A stretch of 64,000 nucleotides of DNA, taken from Chitinophagaceae bacterium (GTDB lineage: Bacteria; Bacteroidota; Bacteroidia; Chitinophagales; Chitinophagaceae). Where the stretch lies: NCBI GenBank assembly GCA_019752045.1, contig JAIEMP010000010.1, positions 186,001 through 250,000 on the forward strand, in the 5' to 3' direction. Position 1 is the stretch's first letter; the number at the start of each line of letters is the position of its first letter. The notes beneath the pieces were generated by a model. The model made no database searches, was not told the DNA's origin, and was given only the letters and a program-made list of their open reading frames with translations. Below are positions 35,113 to 43,535 of the stretch, piece by piece. Made by a program: the position numbers and the translations under genes.

Positions 35113-36027
35113 ATGAAGGAAGGAAATCAACCAAATGTATCGTTGGGCATTTTACTGGCTGTGGCAGCAACCATTATCTGGAGCGGAAATTTTATTGTTG
35201 CCCGTGCAGTGATGCATACCATTCCTCCAATTACATTGGCTTTTTACCGTTGGGCAACTGCAGTCATTATTTTAACACCCATTGCATGGAAACACATTAA
35301 ACCGGCATGGCAAACTGTAAAAGAAAACAAAGTCTATTTTTTCTGGACGGGTTTAACCGGAGTAAGTTTGTTCAATACGTTTGTCTACATCGCAGGGCAT
35401 AGTTCAACTGCTATTAATCTGGCTCTCATCGGCACTACATCCTCTCCCATTATGTCTGTGATACTGGCTTCCATTTTTTTGAAAGAACCCATTTCCTGGC
35501 GAAGATTAACAGGTATGCTGCTTTGTGTTACAGGTATTCTTTTTTTATTGAGCAAAGGAAGTGTTCAAAACCTGTTGCACTTACAATTTAATAAAGGCGA
35601 TGCATGGGTTTTGCTGGGTGCATTAAGTTTTGCGATCTATAATATTTTTACCAGAAAACGTCCGGCAGCTATTTCTGCGCTGGGCTTCTTATTCTTTGTT
35701 TTTCTTATTGGTGCAGTGTTGCTCTTTCCTGCTTTTTTAGTTGAAACTGCTTACACTTCTCCTGTTCACTGGAATGTGCAAATACTATCTGTGATTCTGT
35801 ATCTGGGCTTGGGCACTTCCGTTATTGCGTTTTTATTCTGGAACCGCTCTATTAAAGAATTGGGTGCAGGCAGAACAGCGTTGTTTGGCAACCTGATTCC
35901 TATTTTCAGCACCATGGAAGCTGTCGTTATTCTGGGCGAAAAGATCAGTTACATTCATGTGGTGAGTTTTGTACTGATCATTTCGGGTCTTGCAATTGAC
36001 AACAGCAGATTGTTAAAACAAAAATAG
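35113..36027 (+). CDS. EamA/DMT-family transporter
   Basis: The protein has 304 residues in two EamA repeats of five helices each (about 10-145 and 160-300). The first helix is LAVAATIIWSGNFIVARAV and the second repeat begins GALSFAIYNIFTRK. Such drug/metabolite transporters export or import small molecules; the substrate is unknown. It is preceded by a very close promoter box. Confidence 0.88.
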   Translation: MKEGNQPNVSLGILLAVAATIIWSGNFIVARAVMHTIPPITLAFYRWATAVIILTPIAWKHIKPAWQTVKENKVYFFWTGLTGVSLFNTFVYIAGHSSTAINLALIGTTSSPIMSVILASIFLKEPISWRRLTGMLLCVTGILFLLSKGSVQNLLHLQFNKGDAWVLLGALSFAIYNIFTRKRPAAISALGFLFFVFLIGAVLLFPAFLVETAYTSPVHWNVQILSVILYLGLGTSVIAFLFWNRSIKELGAGRTALFGNLIPIFSTMEAVVILGEKISYIHVVSFVLIISGLAIDNSRLLKQK

Positions 36028-36203
36028 CAGATACAGCAAGTCATTATCATTTGCATCACATCATGTAATAACCATTCTTTGGCTTACTTCTTTTCGAACC
36101 AATTACAGCGGTTATTTAAAATGTAAAGATTTTCTTAAAGCTTTCAGCTGACTGTGCAATCGGGCATGGTTTTCCATCGTTAAAGAGAAAAGAAGTAATT
36201 TCG

Positions 36204-37079
36204 ATGACTCAAGCAATCACCATGTCAGCAACAGAATCACAGAAAAATGTAAAAGCAGCTGCAGTTACAATTATTGTACATGCTGTTTTGTTGATTTTAT
36301 TTTTCTTTATCTCCATTGCAATGGCCGTGCCTGCACCCCCTGTGGTTGAAGAGGGAATAGAAGTAAACTTGGGCAACAGTGATATTGGTTTTGGTGATGT
36401 ACAACCACTGGTGCCCGGAGATCCTGCACCTGAATCAATGCCCGAAACGTCGCCTCCCAAACAACAGATTGCTGAAACAACAGACGAGAAAGAAAAAGAG
36501 GTTAGTGAGCGTGATGAAACAGATGCACCTGAAGTAAATAAACCGGAGAAAAAAACGACTCCAACAAAAATTCAACCGGTTACCAATCCTCCTGTTGTAA
36601 ATAACAAGCCAGTAAATAACACGGTTGTAACTCCTGCCCCTGCCCCCAAAAAACCAAAAGCTGTTTATAGTGGCGGTACCGGAACCGGTGGTAATAATTC
36701 TGATACCTATAATAACAGCCGTAACCAGGGTGTAGCGGGTGGTACCGGTGATCAGGGAAAAGCGAACGGTAATCCCAATAGTGATAATTATAATGGCACT
36801 GGTGGTACTGGAACCGGAGGGCCGAGAGTTACCAGTGGGTCAAGAAAAATTATTAAATATTATTCTTTCTCAGGAGATTTAGAAAAGGCAACCATTTTTG
36901 CTATTGTAAAAGTTTCACCCGAAGGCCGTGGTACATTTGCAGGTTTTGGCCGAAACTCAACTGCACGCAGCCAGGCATATGCAAATGCCATTATTGAATA
37001 TCTCCGCAATATTCAGTTCGATAAATCCGGGCAGGAATCAACGGTTACCGTTCAATTTAATTTTAAGGTAAATGATTAA
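36204..37079 (+). CDS. TonB-like energy transducer
   Basis: The protein has 291 residues: one membrane helix near the N-terminus (about 20-43), a long Pro/Asn/Thr/Gly-rich periplasmic spacer (about 44-215), and a C-terminal domain (about 220-291) whose order SPEGRGTFAGF...AIIEYLRNIQFDK matches TonB/TolA-type C-terminal domains. It should span the periplasm and transmit energy to outer-membrane proteins. No ExbB or ExbD gene is next to it. Two starts are possible, 36204 and 36222. A box TAATTTCG ends at 36203, directly before the first ATG, which would favour 36222 if the box is real. Confidence 0.82.
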   Translation: MTQAITMSATESQKNVKAAAVTIIVHAVLLILFFFISIAMAVPAPPVVEEGIEVNLGNSDIGFGDVQPLVPGDPAPESMPETSPPKQQIAETTDEKEKEVSERDETDAPEVNKPEKKTTPTKIQPVTNPPVVNNKPVNNTVVTPAPAPKKPKAVYSGGTGTGGNNSDTYNNSRNQGVAGGTGDQGKANGNPNSDNYNGTGGTGTGGPRVTSGSRKIIKYYSFSGDLEKATIFAIVKVSPEGRGTFAGFGRNSTARSQAYANAIIEYLRNIQFDKSGQESTVTVQFNFKVND

Positions 37080-37088
37080 TTTCAACGG

Positions 37089-37268
37089 ATGATCCGTCAG
37101 TTTAAATTTCCTCTCATTTTGTTTTTATTTGGAGCTTTGATTACCATTTTTGGTGCATGGGCCAAAATTCTTCATTTGGCTTTTGCAGATAAAGCTTTAA
37201 CTGCAGGTATGTTACTGCAGGGCGCAGCTGTTATAAATGCAATTTATCTCCTCCTAAAAACCAAATAA
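37089..37268 (+). CDS. 59-residue membrane hairpin protein resembling the GldL N-terminus
   Basis: ATG at 37089, stop TAA at 37266-37268, 59 residues. Two hydrophobic helices (about 7-24 and 36-56) are joined by a short loop. The first is followed by GAWAKILHLAF, which closely resembles the GALFKILHW element of GldL, the proton-driven motor stator of the Type IX secretion and gliding machine. The TonB-like gene ends nine bases upstream, so the two are probably co-transcribed. The second helix does not show the Glu that GldL uses. It may be a truncated relative or a coincidental hairpin; a real gene is likely but not certain. Confidence 0.55.
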   Translation: MIRQFKFPLILFLFGALITIFGAWAKILHLAFADKALTAGMLLQGAAVINAIYLLLKTK

Positions 37269-37500
37269 ACCGTTAAGACAGGGTTTATAAGAGCAGGCTG
37301 TTCAAATACGATTAGCACGCCCTGATTGTAAAACAACTCATTTCGTGAAAATACTTTAGCTATCCATAGAAAAAATAATCATTACCTTTTAAAATCTACT
37401 CGGAAAAATACTGCGTATTTAATATTATTGCAATCTAATTCGCCTTACCAGTACCTGTAAAAGACCGCAAATTAATCTGTAACCTCCAAAACCTTTTAAA

Positions 37501-38853
37501 ATGAATCCAAAATGGTTTCGTTTATCCTTTCTATATGTTACTGCGTTCTTTTCAAAGATTAAACGGATTGGCTACACAGAAGAAATGGACAGCTACGCTG
37601 TTCGCAGACTGGGCATATTTAATCTCTTAAATTTTTTTGGTTTGCTCACCGGGATTATGATCCCATTCATTGCATTATTGAATAAAGGGTATTTACCGGT
37701 TATTGCATGGATTGTTGCAGCTTCCCCTGCATTCATAAGCCTGGTGGTATTAATTGCTAACTATTTTCGCTACTATAACTTTTCTCTTCTTTGGTATTTT
37801 ATTCTTTATCCGTTTATTACATCATTGGTTTATGCAGGCGGTATTGATGTGGGAATTGAGCTTTTTTTTATCCTGTATGCTGTACTGGCAGTTTTCTTTA
37901 TTCAAAAACTGAAGTATATTTTTATTGCTGTATCACTTTCTCTTGTTTGTTATTTCCTTGTTTTTATTATTCAGCGTAATTATGATTTTGTAATAGCCGA
38001 AATGAACTATGGCTTCTATGTATTTAACCACATTTTACCTGCAGTATTTATTTTTACCGGTCTCTTTTTAATCAAAAAAGAAAATAAAGAATACCAGGAA
38101 GAAATTCTTGAAAGTAACCGGGAGCTGAATATTTATAATATGGAAATTGAGAGCCAAAAACAGGAACTGGCAGAATTAAACACACTCAAAACAAAATTAT
38201 TCTCTATTATCTCTCATGATGTACGAACACCACTCTATGGTTTGCGAAATTTATTTAAAAGCGTACAGGACTATGATTTGCCTGCAGAAGAAGTAAAACT
38301 GCTGATTCCTGATGTTGTAAAAGATTTGCAATACACAACTGATCTGATGGAAAATCTGTTGCAATGGGCAAAAAGTCAGATGAAAGGAGAACAGTTATAT
38401 CCGCAATTAATTGATATAAGTGAACTGATTAAAGATGTGCAGCAGATCGTTCGCCTGCAGGCTGAAAACAAACAGGTGTATCTGAAAGCTAAAATAGATA
38501 AACCCGTGTTTATTTATGCAGATAAAGAAATGATGGAAGTGGTGCTGCGAAATCTCATTTCAAATGCCATCAAGTTTACACCTAAAGACGGAGAAATTTC
38601 AGTTGACATTCAGGAAGTGAATGAAGAAGTGCAGGTTTATATCAAAGATAACGGAACAGGCATGAGCGAAGAAAGCCGTGAAAAGCTATTTAAAGACGAA
38701 TACTTTACGACAAAAGGAACATCAAATGAAGCCGGAACAGGACTTGGCTTAATGATTTGTAAAGAGTTCCTGAAAAAAAACGGTGGAGAAATCAGTGTAG
38801 AAAGTGAATTGGGAAAAGGCAGCACCTTTCGGTTTAAATTACCCAAAGCCTGA
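37501..38853 (+). CDS. Membrane sensor histidine kinase
   Basis: The protein has 450 residues. About six N-terminal helices (about 35-195) form a membrane sensor, followed by a coiled coil (about 197-230), the DHp domain with phospho-acceptor H239 in SHDVRTPL, and the ATPase domain with NLISNAIKF (N box), DNGTGM (G1) and GTGLGL (G2). The signal is unknown. No response regulator is adjacent, so it is an orphan kinase. The gap of 232 bases before it contains no other gene I can support. Confidence 0.93.
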   Translation: MNPKWFRLSFLYVTAFFSKIKRIGYTEEMDSYAVRRLGIFNLLNFFGLLTGIMIPFIALLNKGYLPVIAWIVAASPAFISLVVLIANYFRYYNFSLLWYFILYPFITSLVYAGGIDVGIELFFILYAVLAVFFIQKLKYIFIAVSLSLVCYFLVFIIQRNYDFVIAEMNYGFYVFNHILPAVFIFTGLFLIKKENKEYQEEILESNRELNIYNMEIESQKQELAELNTLKTKLFSIISHDVRTPLYGLRNLFKSVQDYDLPAEEVKLLIPDVVKDLQYTTDLMENLLQWAKSQMKGEQLYPQLIDISELIKDVQQIVRLQAENKQVYLKAKIDKPVFIYADKEMMEVVLRNLISNAIKFTPKDGEISVDIQEVNEEVQVYIKDNGTGMSEESREKLFKDEYFTTKGTSNEAGTGLGLMICKEFLKKNGGEISVESELGKGSTFRFKLPKA

Positions 38854-38886
38854 TGAATGAAATGATCAGGAGCTGCTGCCAGTTTC

Positions 38887-38894
38887 TATCTTTG
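38887..38894 (+). promoter_or_regulatory. -7 box four bases before folC (leaderless type)
   Basis: TATCTTTG is a perfect box, followed by TGCC and the ATG at 38899. Confidence 0.55.
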
Positions 38895-38898
38895 TGCC

Positions 38899-40212
38899 AT
38901 GACTTATCAGGAAACGATAGAGTATCTTTTTACCCGACTCCCCATGTTCAGCCGCATTGGTGCAGCTGCAATGAAAAAAGATCTGCATAATACCATTGAA
39001 CTCTGTGCTTCGCTCGGCAATCCCCATCATCAATTTAAAACCATACATGTAGCAGGCACAAATGGCAAAGGTTCTGTAAGTCATATGCTGGCAGCAGTTT
39101 TACAAACAGCCGGTTACAAAACAGGATTGTATACTTCTCCTCACCTCCACGATTTCAGGGAGCGTATAAAAATCAATGGTGAAATGATCAGTGAAGAAAC
39201 TGTCATTGATTTTACCAAACGTATTCAACCAATGATTGATGAACTGGAACCTTCTTTTTTTGAAATTTCTGTAGCAATGGCGTTTGATTATTTTGCTGCG
39301 CAGCATGTAGATATCGCAGTAATTGAAGTGGGTCTTGGCGGCCGGTTAGACAGTACCAACATTATTACACCTCAACTGAGCGTCATCACTAATATCGGAT
39401 GGGATCACATGAACATCCTTGGAAATTCACTGGAAGAAATTGCTTTTGAAAAAGCAGGCATCATAAAAAATCGTGTGCCGGTGGTGATTGGTGAAACCAT
39501 TCCGGAGTCGAAAGATGTGTTTCTGCAAAAAGCAAAAGACTGTAATGCTCCCCTAGCCCTTGCTCAGCAGATGTTTACCGTTCAACAATTCAGTATATCT
39601 GCAGATGCACTTTCTTTAAGCCTGATAGAAAAACAAAGCAAAAACTCACTGATGTATGAACTTGATTTGCCCGGCATCTATCAAACTAAAAATCTATTAA
39701 CTGTTCTTGCTGCCATCAGGGAATTGCAAAAGATGAACTGGAACATAAGTGAAGAACACATTAAATCTGCTTTAAAGCATACAAAACAAATCAATGGCCT
39801 GCATGGCCGTTGGGAACTGATTCGCATTAACCCAACTCTTGTGTTGGATGTAGGGCATAATGAAGACGGAGTAAAACAAATCATCAGACAACTGACACAA
39901 TGCACATACAAACAACTCCATATCATTATCGGTATGGTGAAGGATAAAGAAATCTCAAAAGTATTGGCATTACTGCCTGCTGATGCTGTTTATTACTTTA
40001 CACGTTCACATATACCCAGAGCATTACCTGAAGATGAACTGAAAAAAGGTGCTCACACTTTTGGATTAAAAGGAGAGAGTTTTGATGATGTGAATAAAGC
40101 AATCAGTAAGGCGTTAGAAAATGCAAATGCAGAGGATCTGATTCTTGTATGCGGAAGTGTGTTTTTAGTGGGAGAAGTGGATGTGAAAAATTTCGAACGA
40201 ACGAAAAGGTAG
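38899..40212 (+). CDS. folC: Folylpolyglutamate synthase / dihydrofolate synthase
   Basis: FolC adds glutamates to folates and makes dihydrofolate from dihydropteroate; it is cytoplasmic. The protein has 437 residues. The P-loop GTNGKGSV (residues 53-60), the YTSPHLHDFRERI motif, EVGLGGRLDSTN and the DVGHNEDG element of Mur-ligase-like enzymes are present. The nudix gene converges with its end with no gap between the stops. Confidence 0.95.
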   Translation: MTYQETIEYLFTRLPMFSRIGAAAMKKDLHNTIELCASLGNPHHQFKTIHVAGTNGKGSVSHMLAAVLQTAGYKTGLYTSPHLHDFRERIKINGEMISEETVIDFTKRIQPMIDELEPSFFEISVAMAFDYFAAQHVDIAVIEVGLGGRLDSTNIITPQLSVITNIGWDHMNILGNSLEEIAFEKAGIIKNRVPVVIGETIPESKDVFLQKAKDCNAPLALAQQMFTVQQFSISADALSLSLIEKQSKNSLMYELDLPGIYQTKNLLTVLAAIRELQKMNWNISEEHIKSALKHTKQINGLHGRWELIRINPTLVLDVGHNEDGVKQIIRQLTQCTYKQLHIIIGMVKDKEISKVLALLPADAVYYFTRSHIPRALPEDELKKGAHTFGLKGESFDDVNKAISKALENANAEDLILVCGSVFLVGEVDVKNFERTKR

Positions 40213-40761
40213 TTAGTATTTCAATTCACCTAACCTTTCAAACGCATACAGCAATGCAGTTACATGCATACTCTGCAATAATTTATTTTCACGGAGTAAT
40301 TGTTTTACTTCATCCATTGTAAACAGGAGTATTTCAATATCTTCAGCTTCATCTAACTGCTGCTCTGCAACCCGCTCTCCACCAGTTGCAAGGAAAACAT
40401 GCATCATGTTATTGTTGGTAGAAGGATTGGCTGTTGTATTGCAGAGGAATTCAATGTTTTTAAACCTGTATCCGGTTTCTTCCAGCAGCTCTCTTGCGCA
40501 GGCTTCTTCATAACTGTTATCAGTGGTATCAACACAACCACCGGGTATTTCCAGAATGGTTTGCCCCAATGCATGTCTGTATTGCTTAACAAAAACAACT
40601 TTATTCTCTGTTGTTAAAGCAACTGCAGTAACCCAATCAGGAAATTCATACACATAATACGGTTCAATGATTTTTCCATCCGGTCGTTGGCATTTATCAG
40701 CCCGCATGGTAAGCCAGACATCTCTGAATAAGTATGTTGAAGAAAGTGTTTTCCAGTTCAT
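40213..40761 (-). CDS. Nudix hydrolase (ADP-ribose pyrophosphatase-like)
   Basis: The protein has 182 residues. The Nudix box core RELLEETGY is present after GGCVDTTDNSYEEACA. The usual spacing GX5EX7RE is off: the residue at the expected Glu position is Asn, with Asp just before it. The N-terminal part (YVYEFPDWVTAVALT) and downstream EAEDIEILLF fit ADP-ribose/nucleoside diphosphate sugar hydrolases. It is cytoplasmic and its substrate is not certain. The leader contains a repeated 12-mer. Confidence 0.88.
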   Translation of the reverse strand: MNWKTLSSTYLFRDVWLTMRADKCQRPDGKIIEPYYVYEFPDWVTAVALTTENKVVFVKQYRHALGQTILEIPGGCVDTTDNSYEEACARELLEETGYRFKNIEFLCNTTANPSTNNNMMHVFLATGGERVAEQQLDEAEDIEILLFTMDEVKQLLRENKLLQSMHVTALLYAFERLGELKY

Positions 40762-40764
40762 AAA

Positions 40765-40790
40765 AAGGTTTAAGGTGTAAGGTTTAAGGT
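40765..40790. repeat. Perfect 12-mer direct repeat between the Nudix and YfiT genes
   Basis: AAGGTTTAAGGT occurs at 40765-40776 and 40779-40790, separated by GT. It lies four bases upstream (on the minus strand) of the Nudix start and may affect its expression or be a slippage-prone tract. Confidence 0.8.
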
Positions 40791-40797
40791 AAGTAAT

Positions 40798-41319
40798 TTA
40801 CCATCCTTTCCTTTCACGCAATGAAGTGATGTGCGCCACATGATGCTTGCCGTGCCATGCATACAAACCGCACAAATACCAGAGATCAAACTGTTTTTTT
40901 GATTGAGAATGAATGTATGTTCTCTTCCATTCTTCTTCTGTAAGACTTGAAAATAATGCAACCAGTTTTGCATGAATGGCATGGATCATGGTTAAAGAAA
41001 CATTCACCGGCAACAGCGTGTACTCAGCAGTTTCAGCCCACTTCACTTCATCATAACCCATCACTGTAGGGTTCTCTTCGGTTAACGTAAACTTTAAACG
41101 GGAGAATGCATTGAGGTGACTGTCGCTTACATGGTGCACTACCTGTGCAACTGTCCAGCCTCCATCACGGTAAGGGGTTTGCAATTGTGCTTCGTCTAAA
41201 TTTTCGATTGCCTGTTCCAGTAAACCCGGAAGAAATCTGAGATCAGCAAGTCGTTCATCACGCAAAGCTTCACTGAAAGATGCCGGCTGAAATTGTCCGG
41301 TGGGATAACGTAAATCCAT
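40798..41319 (-). CDS. YfiT/DinB-family bacillithiol transferase
   Basis: The protein has 173 residues and is a DinB four-helix metalloprotein. The metal-binding histidines are visible: VVHHVSDSH (about residues 61-69) and HGKHHVAH near the C-terminus. Family members transfer bacillithiol to electrophiles and use Ni or Zn. The window also encodes BshB1, which supports this role. It sits in a minus-strand run with the Nudix gene downstream and FKBP upstream, separated by a terminator. Confidence 0.88.
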   Translation of the reverse strand: MDLRYPTGQFQPASFSEALRDERLADLRFLPGLLEQAIENLDEAQLQTPYRDGGWTVAQVVHHVSDSHLNAFSRLKFTLTEENPTVMGYDEVKWAETAEYTLLPVNVSLTMIHAIHAKLVALFSSLTEEEWKRTYIHSQSKKQFDLWYLCGLYAWHGKHHVAHITSLRERKGW

Positions 41320-41339
41320 GCAAACTGTTTTTAGCAGAA

Positions 41340-41371
41340 AAATGCAGCCACAAACTGTTGTAGCTTGTGGC
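41340..41371 (-). terminator. Terminator of the FKBP gene
   Basis: A 10-bp stem with one wobble pair (41347-41356 with 41362-41371) is followed on the minus strand by GCATTTTT. It lies 14 bases past the FKBP stop. Confidence 0.7.
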
Positions 41372-41384
41372 AGCAGTTTTCTGT

Positions 41385-42116
41385 TTATTTTTTTAAAGGT
41401 CGTACTTCAAGTAATTCCATTTCAAACACAATTGTTGCTCCCCCCGGAATACTGCCTCCATTACCACGCTCACCATATCCAAATTCACTTGGTATAAACA
41501 ATTGCCATTTGCTGCCGGCGGGCATTAATACCAATGCCTGCTTCCAGCCATCCACTAACTGATTTAACGGATATACAATTGGTTCGCCGCGGCCATACGA
41601 TTCATCAAACACATTACCATCAAGAGTTGTTCCTTTGTAATGTGCTACAATGGTATCTTCCAGCAATGGCTTTGGTCCTGTTCCCTGTGTGATAATTTTA
41701 TACTGAACACCACTGGGCAATTCAACCACTCCGGGTTGTTTTTTATTTTCTGCCAGAAATTTGCGGCCTTCTTCTTTTACAGCAGCATTCTTTTTAAACA
41801 TATACTCCTGTAATTTTTGTTGAATAGTCATATTACATTGATCTTGGTTCATTAATGGATTCTGTGTTTCTTTAATTGCATCTGCCATTCCTTTATTGAA
41901 AGCGATATAACTGATTTGGTCAATACCCTGTGCTTTGATATTGCTGCCGATGTTCATTCCAATAGCATAGCTCAAACTGTCAATCCCGCTTCTTAATAAT
42001 GGTTTTGGTGCAGCGGGTTTAGATGCCGTTGTTTTTTTAACAGGTGGCTTTTTGGTTTGTGCAAAAGCAGATGCAGATATTGTACATAATGCAATTGCCA
42101 GAATAATAAGTCGCAT
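41385..42116 (-). CDS. FKBP-type peptidyl-prolyl isomerase, exported
   Basis: The protein has 243 residues. A signal peptide (about 1-19) and a Lys/Pro-rich segment are followed by an FKBP N-terminal dimerisation domain (about 38-135) and a C-terminal FKBP domain (about 145-240) with DTIVAHYKGTTLDGNVFDES and GYGERGNGGSIPG. It is a periplasmic folding helper of the FkpA/Mip type. The gene stands between a terminator and the ABC ATPase fragment. Confidence 0.93.
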   Translation of the reverse strand: MRLIILAIALCTISASAFAQTKKPPVKKTTASKPAAPKPLLRSGIDSLSYAIGMNIGSNIKAQGIDQISYIAFNKGMADAIKETQNPLMNQDQCNMTIQQKLQEYMFKKNAAVKEEGRKFLAENKKQPGVVELPSGVQYKIITQGTGPKPLLEDTIVAHYKGTTLDGNVFDESYGRGEPIVYPLNQLVDGWKQALVLMPAGSKWQLFIPSEFGYGERGNGGSIPGGATIVFEMELLEVRPLKK

Positions 42117-42231
42117 GTGATAGTTGATTAAAATTGATTTTTTCTTTTATAAATACCTTGTAAAGATAATAAACGATAGTTCAACCCAAGAAGATGGGTT
42201 TAATTTCTAAAGGTTTAGAAATAATGCAGCA

Positions 42232-42992
42232 TTATTCGCCCCTTAGTTCATGACCGGTTAAGCTAATAAAAACATCTTCCAGATTAGCCTGCTTCATTTG
42301 CCTTGGCCGCTCAAATCCTGTGGCCAGCAGGTTATCAATTAAACCGGATGGCGTATCAAGTGCAACAATTTCACCACTGTCTATAATGGCCACACGTTCA
42401 CATAAATATTCCGCCTCATCCATATAGTGTGTGGTAATAATCACAGTAGCACCTGCTGACTGTATCTGTTTGATGAGTTCCCACAAATTTCGTCTGGCCT
42501 GCGGATCAAGACCTGTTGTAGGCTCATCTAAAAAAACAATTTTAGGTTGATTGATGAGTGTTGTTGCAACAGAGAACCGTTGTTTTTGTCCACCACTTAA
42601 TTCTTTGTACTTGGCCTTTGCTTTTTCTTCCAGATTTACTTTGCGTAACAATTCAACCGGATCTTCTTTGCGATTATACAAGCCGTTAAACAATGTAATA
42701 AGTTCGGTGAGATTTAAACCAGGGTAATAACCCGATGACTGCAGTTGTACTCCAATGATTTTTTTATTTCATTGGCATCTTTATCCAGATTCATTCCATC
42801 AACCAACACTTCGCCGCTGGTTTTTTCTCGCAGGGTTTCAATAATTTCAAGTGTGGTTGATTTGCCTGCCCCGTTGGGGCCGAGTAACCCAAAAATTTCT
42901 CCTTCGTTCACATCAAAACTAATCCCTTTGACTGCCTGAAAATTTCCATAATTCTTAACCAGGTTTTTCACCTGTATTATTTTGTGCGGCAT
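42232..42992 (-). pseudogene. ABC transporter ATPase, frameshifted at an A7 run
   Basis: Two frames together encode one ABC ATPase of about 253 residues. The first (42992-42714) has Walker A GPNGAGKST and ends out of frame after a run of seven A (T-run at 42759-42765 on the plus strand). After a -1 shift the chain continues GVQLQSSGYYPGL and then LSGGQKQRFS (signature), FLDEPTTGLDP (Walker B) and the H-loop TTHYMDEAEYL. In the 0 frame the A7 run is in the phase X-XXY-YYZ. An eighth A would give one intact frame. No permease gene is adjacent. It may be a real broken gene, a sequencing error at a homopolymer, or a site of programmed slippage. Confidence 0.88.
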
Positions 42993-43076
42993 ATAATTTT
43001 TTTAGTAAGAAGAATAGATTCACACTTTTTTCTGTTCACAGATTTGATTACGGAATGTATGCATTGAATAACTGTA

Positions 43077-43535
43077 TCAAACTGTTAATTCCATTTTTAT
43101 ATCGGCTGTTTCAAATGGCGAATCTTTCACTTCAATATACATGAATCCGTATTGTTCATACAGTTTTAATGCAGGTTTTAACTGATGGTTTGAATACAAC
43201 TCAATTTTTACAGCACCCAGCTCTCTTGCTTTTGCTAAACATCTGTCCATTAAACGTTTACTGATTCCCCTGCCCTGCCACTGTTCAGTTACACTCATCT
43301 TTGCCAGCTCGTACACATGATGCCCTTCATTTATTAATGCAGCTGAACCAATAATTTCATCTCCGCTTTTTGCCAGGTAAATCACTCCGCCCTTGTTCAG
43401 CACTGCTTCAACAGGGTTGTTCAATACAATCAGATCGGCTTCTTCACACAGGTTATACTTGTTTAACCATTCAAGGTTTAACTGTTTAAATGCCGGTTGC
43501 CATTTATCTGTATATTCAATAATCTCTACCATCAT
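43077..43535 (-). CDS. GNAT-family N-acetyltransferase
   Basis: The protein has 152 residues. The acetyl-CoA motif QWQGRGISKRLMDRCLAKA (about 86-104) and the helix-4 element LYEQYGF are present. The start ATG (43533-43535) overlaps the fbp stop in an ATGA arrangement, so it is translationally coupled to fructose-1,6-bisphosphatase. A second ATG at 43532 is also possible. The substrate is unknown. Confidence 0.87.
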   Translation of the reverse strand: MMVEIIEYTDKWQPAFKQLNLEWLNKYNLCEEADLIVLNNPVEAVLNKGGVIYLAKSGDEIIGSAALINEGHHVYELAKMSVTEQWQGRGISKRLMDRCLAKARELGAVKIELYSNHQLKPALKLYEQYGFMYIEVKDSPFETADIKMELTV

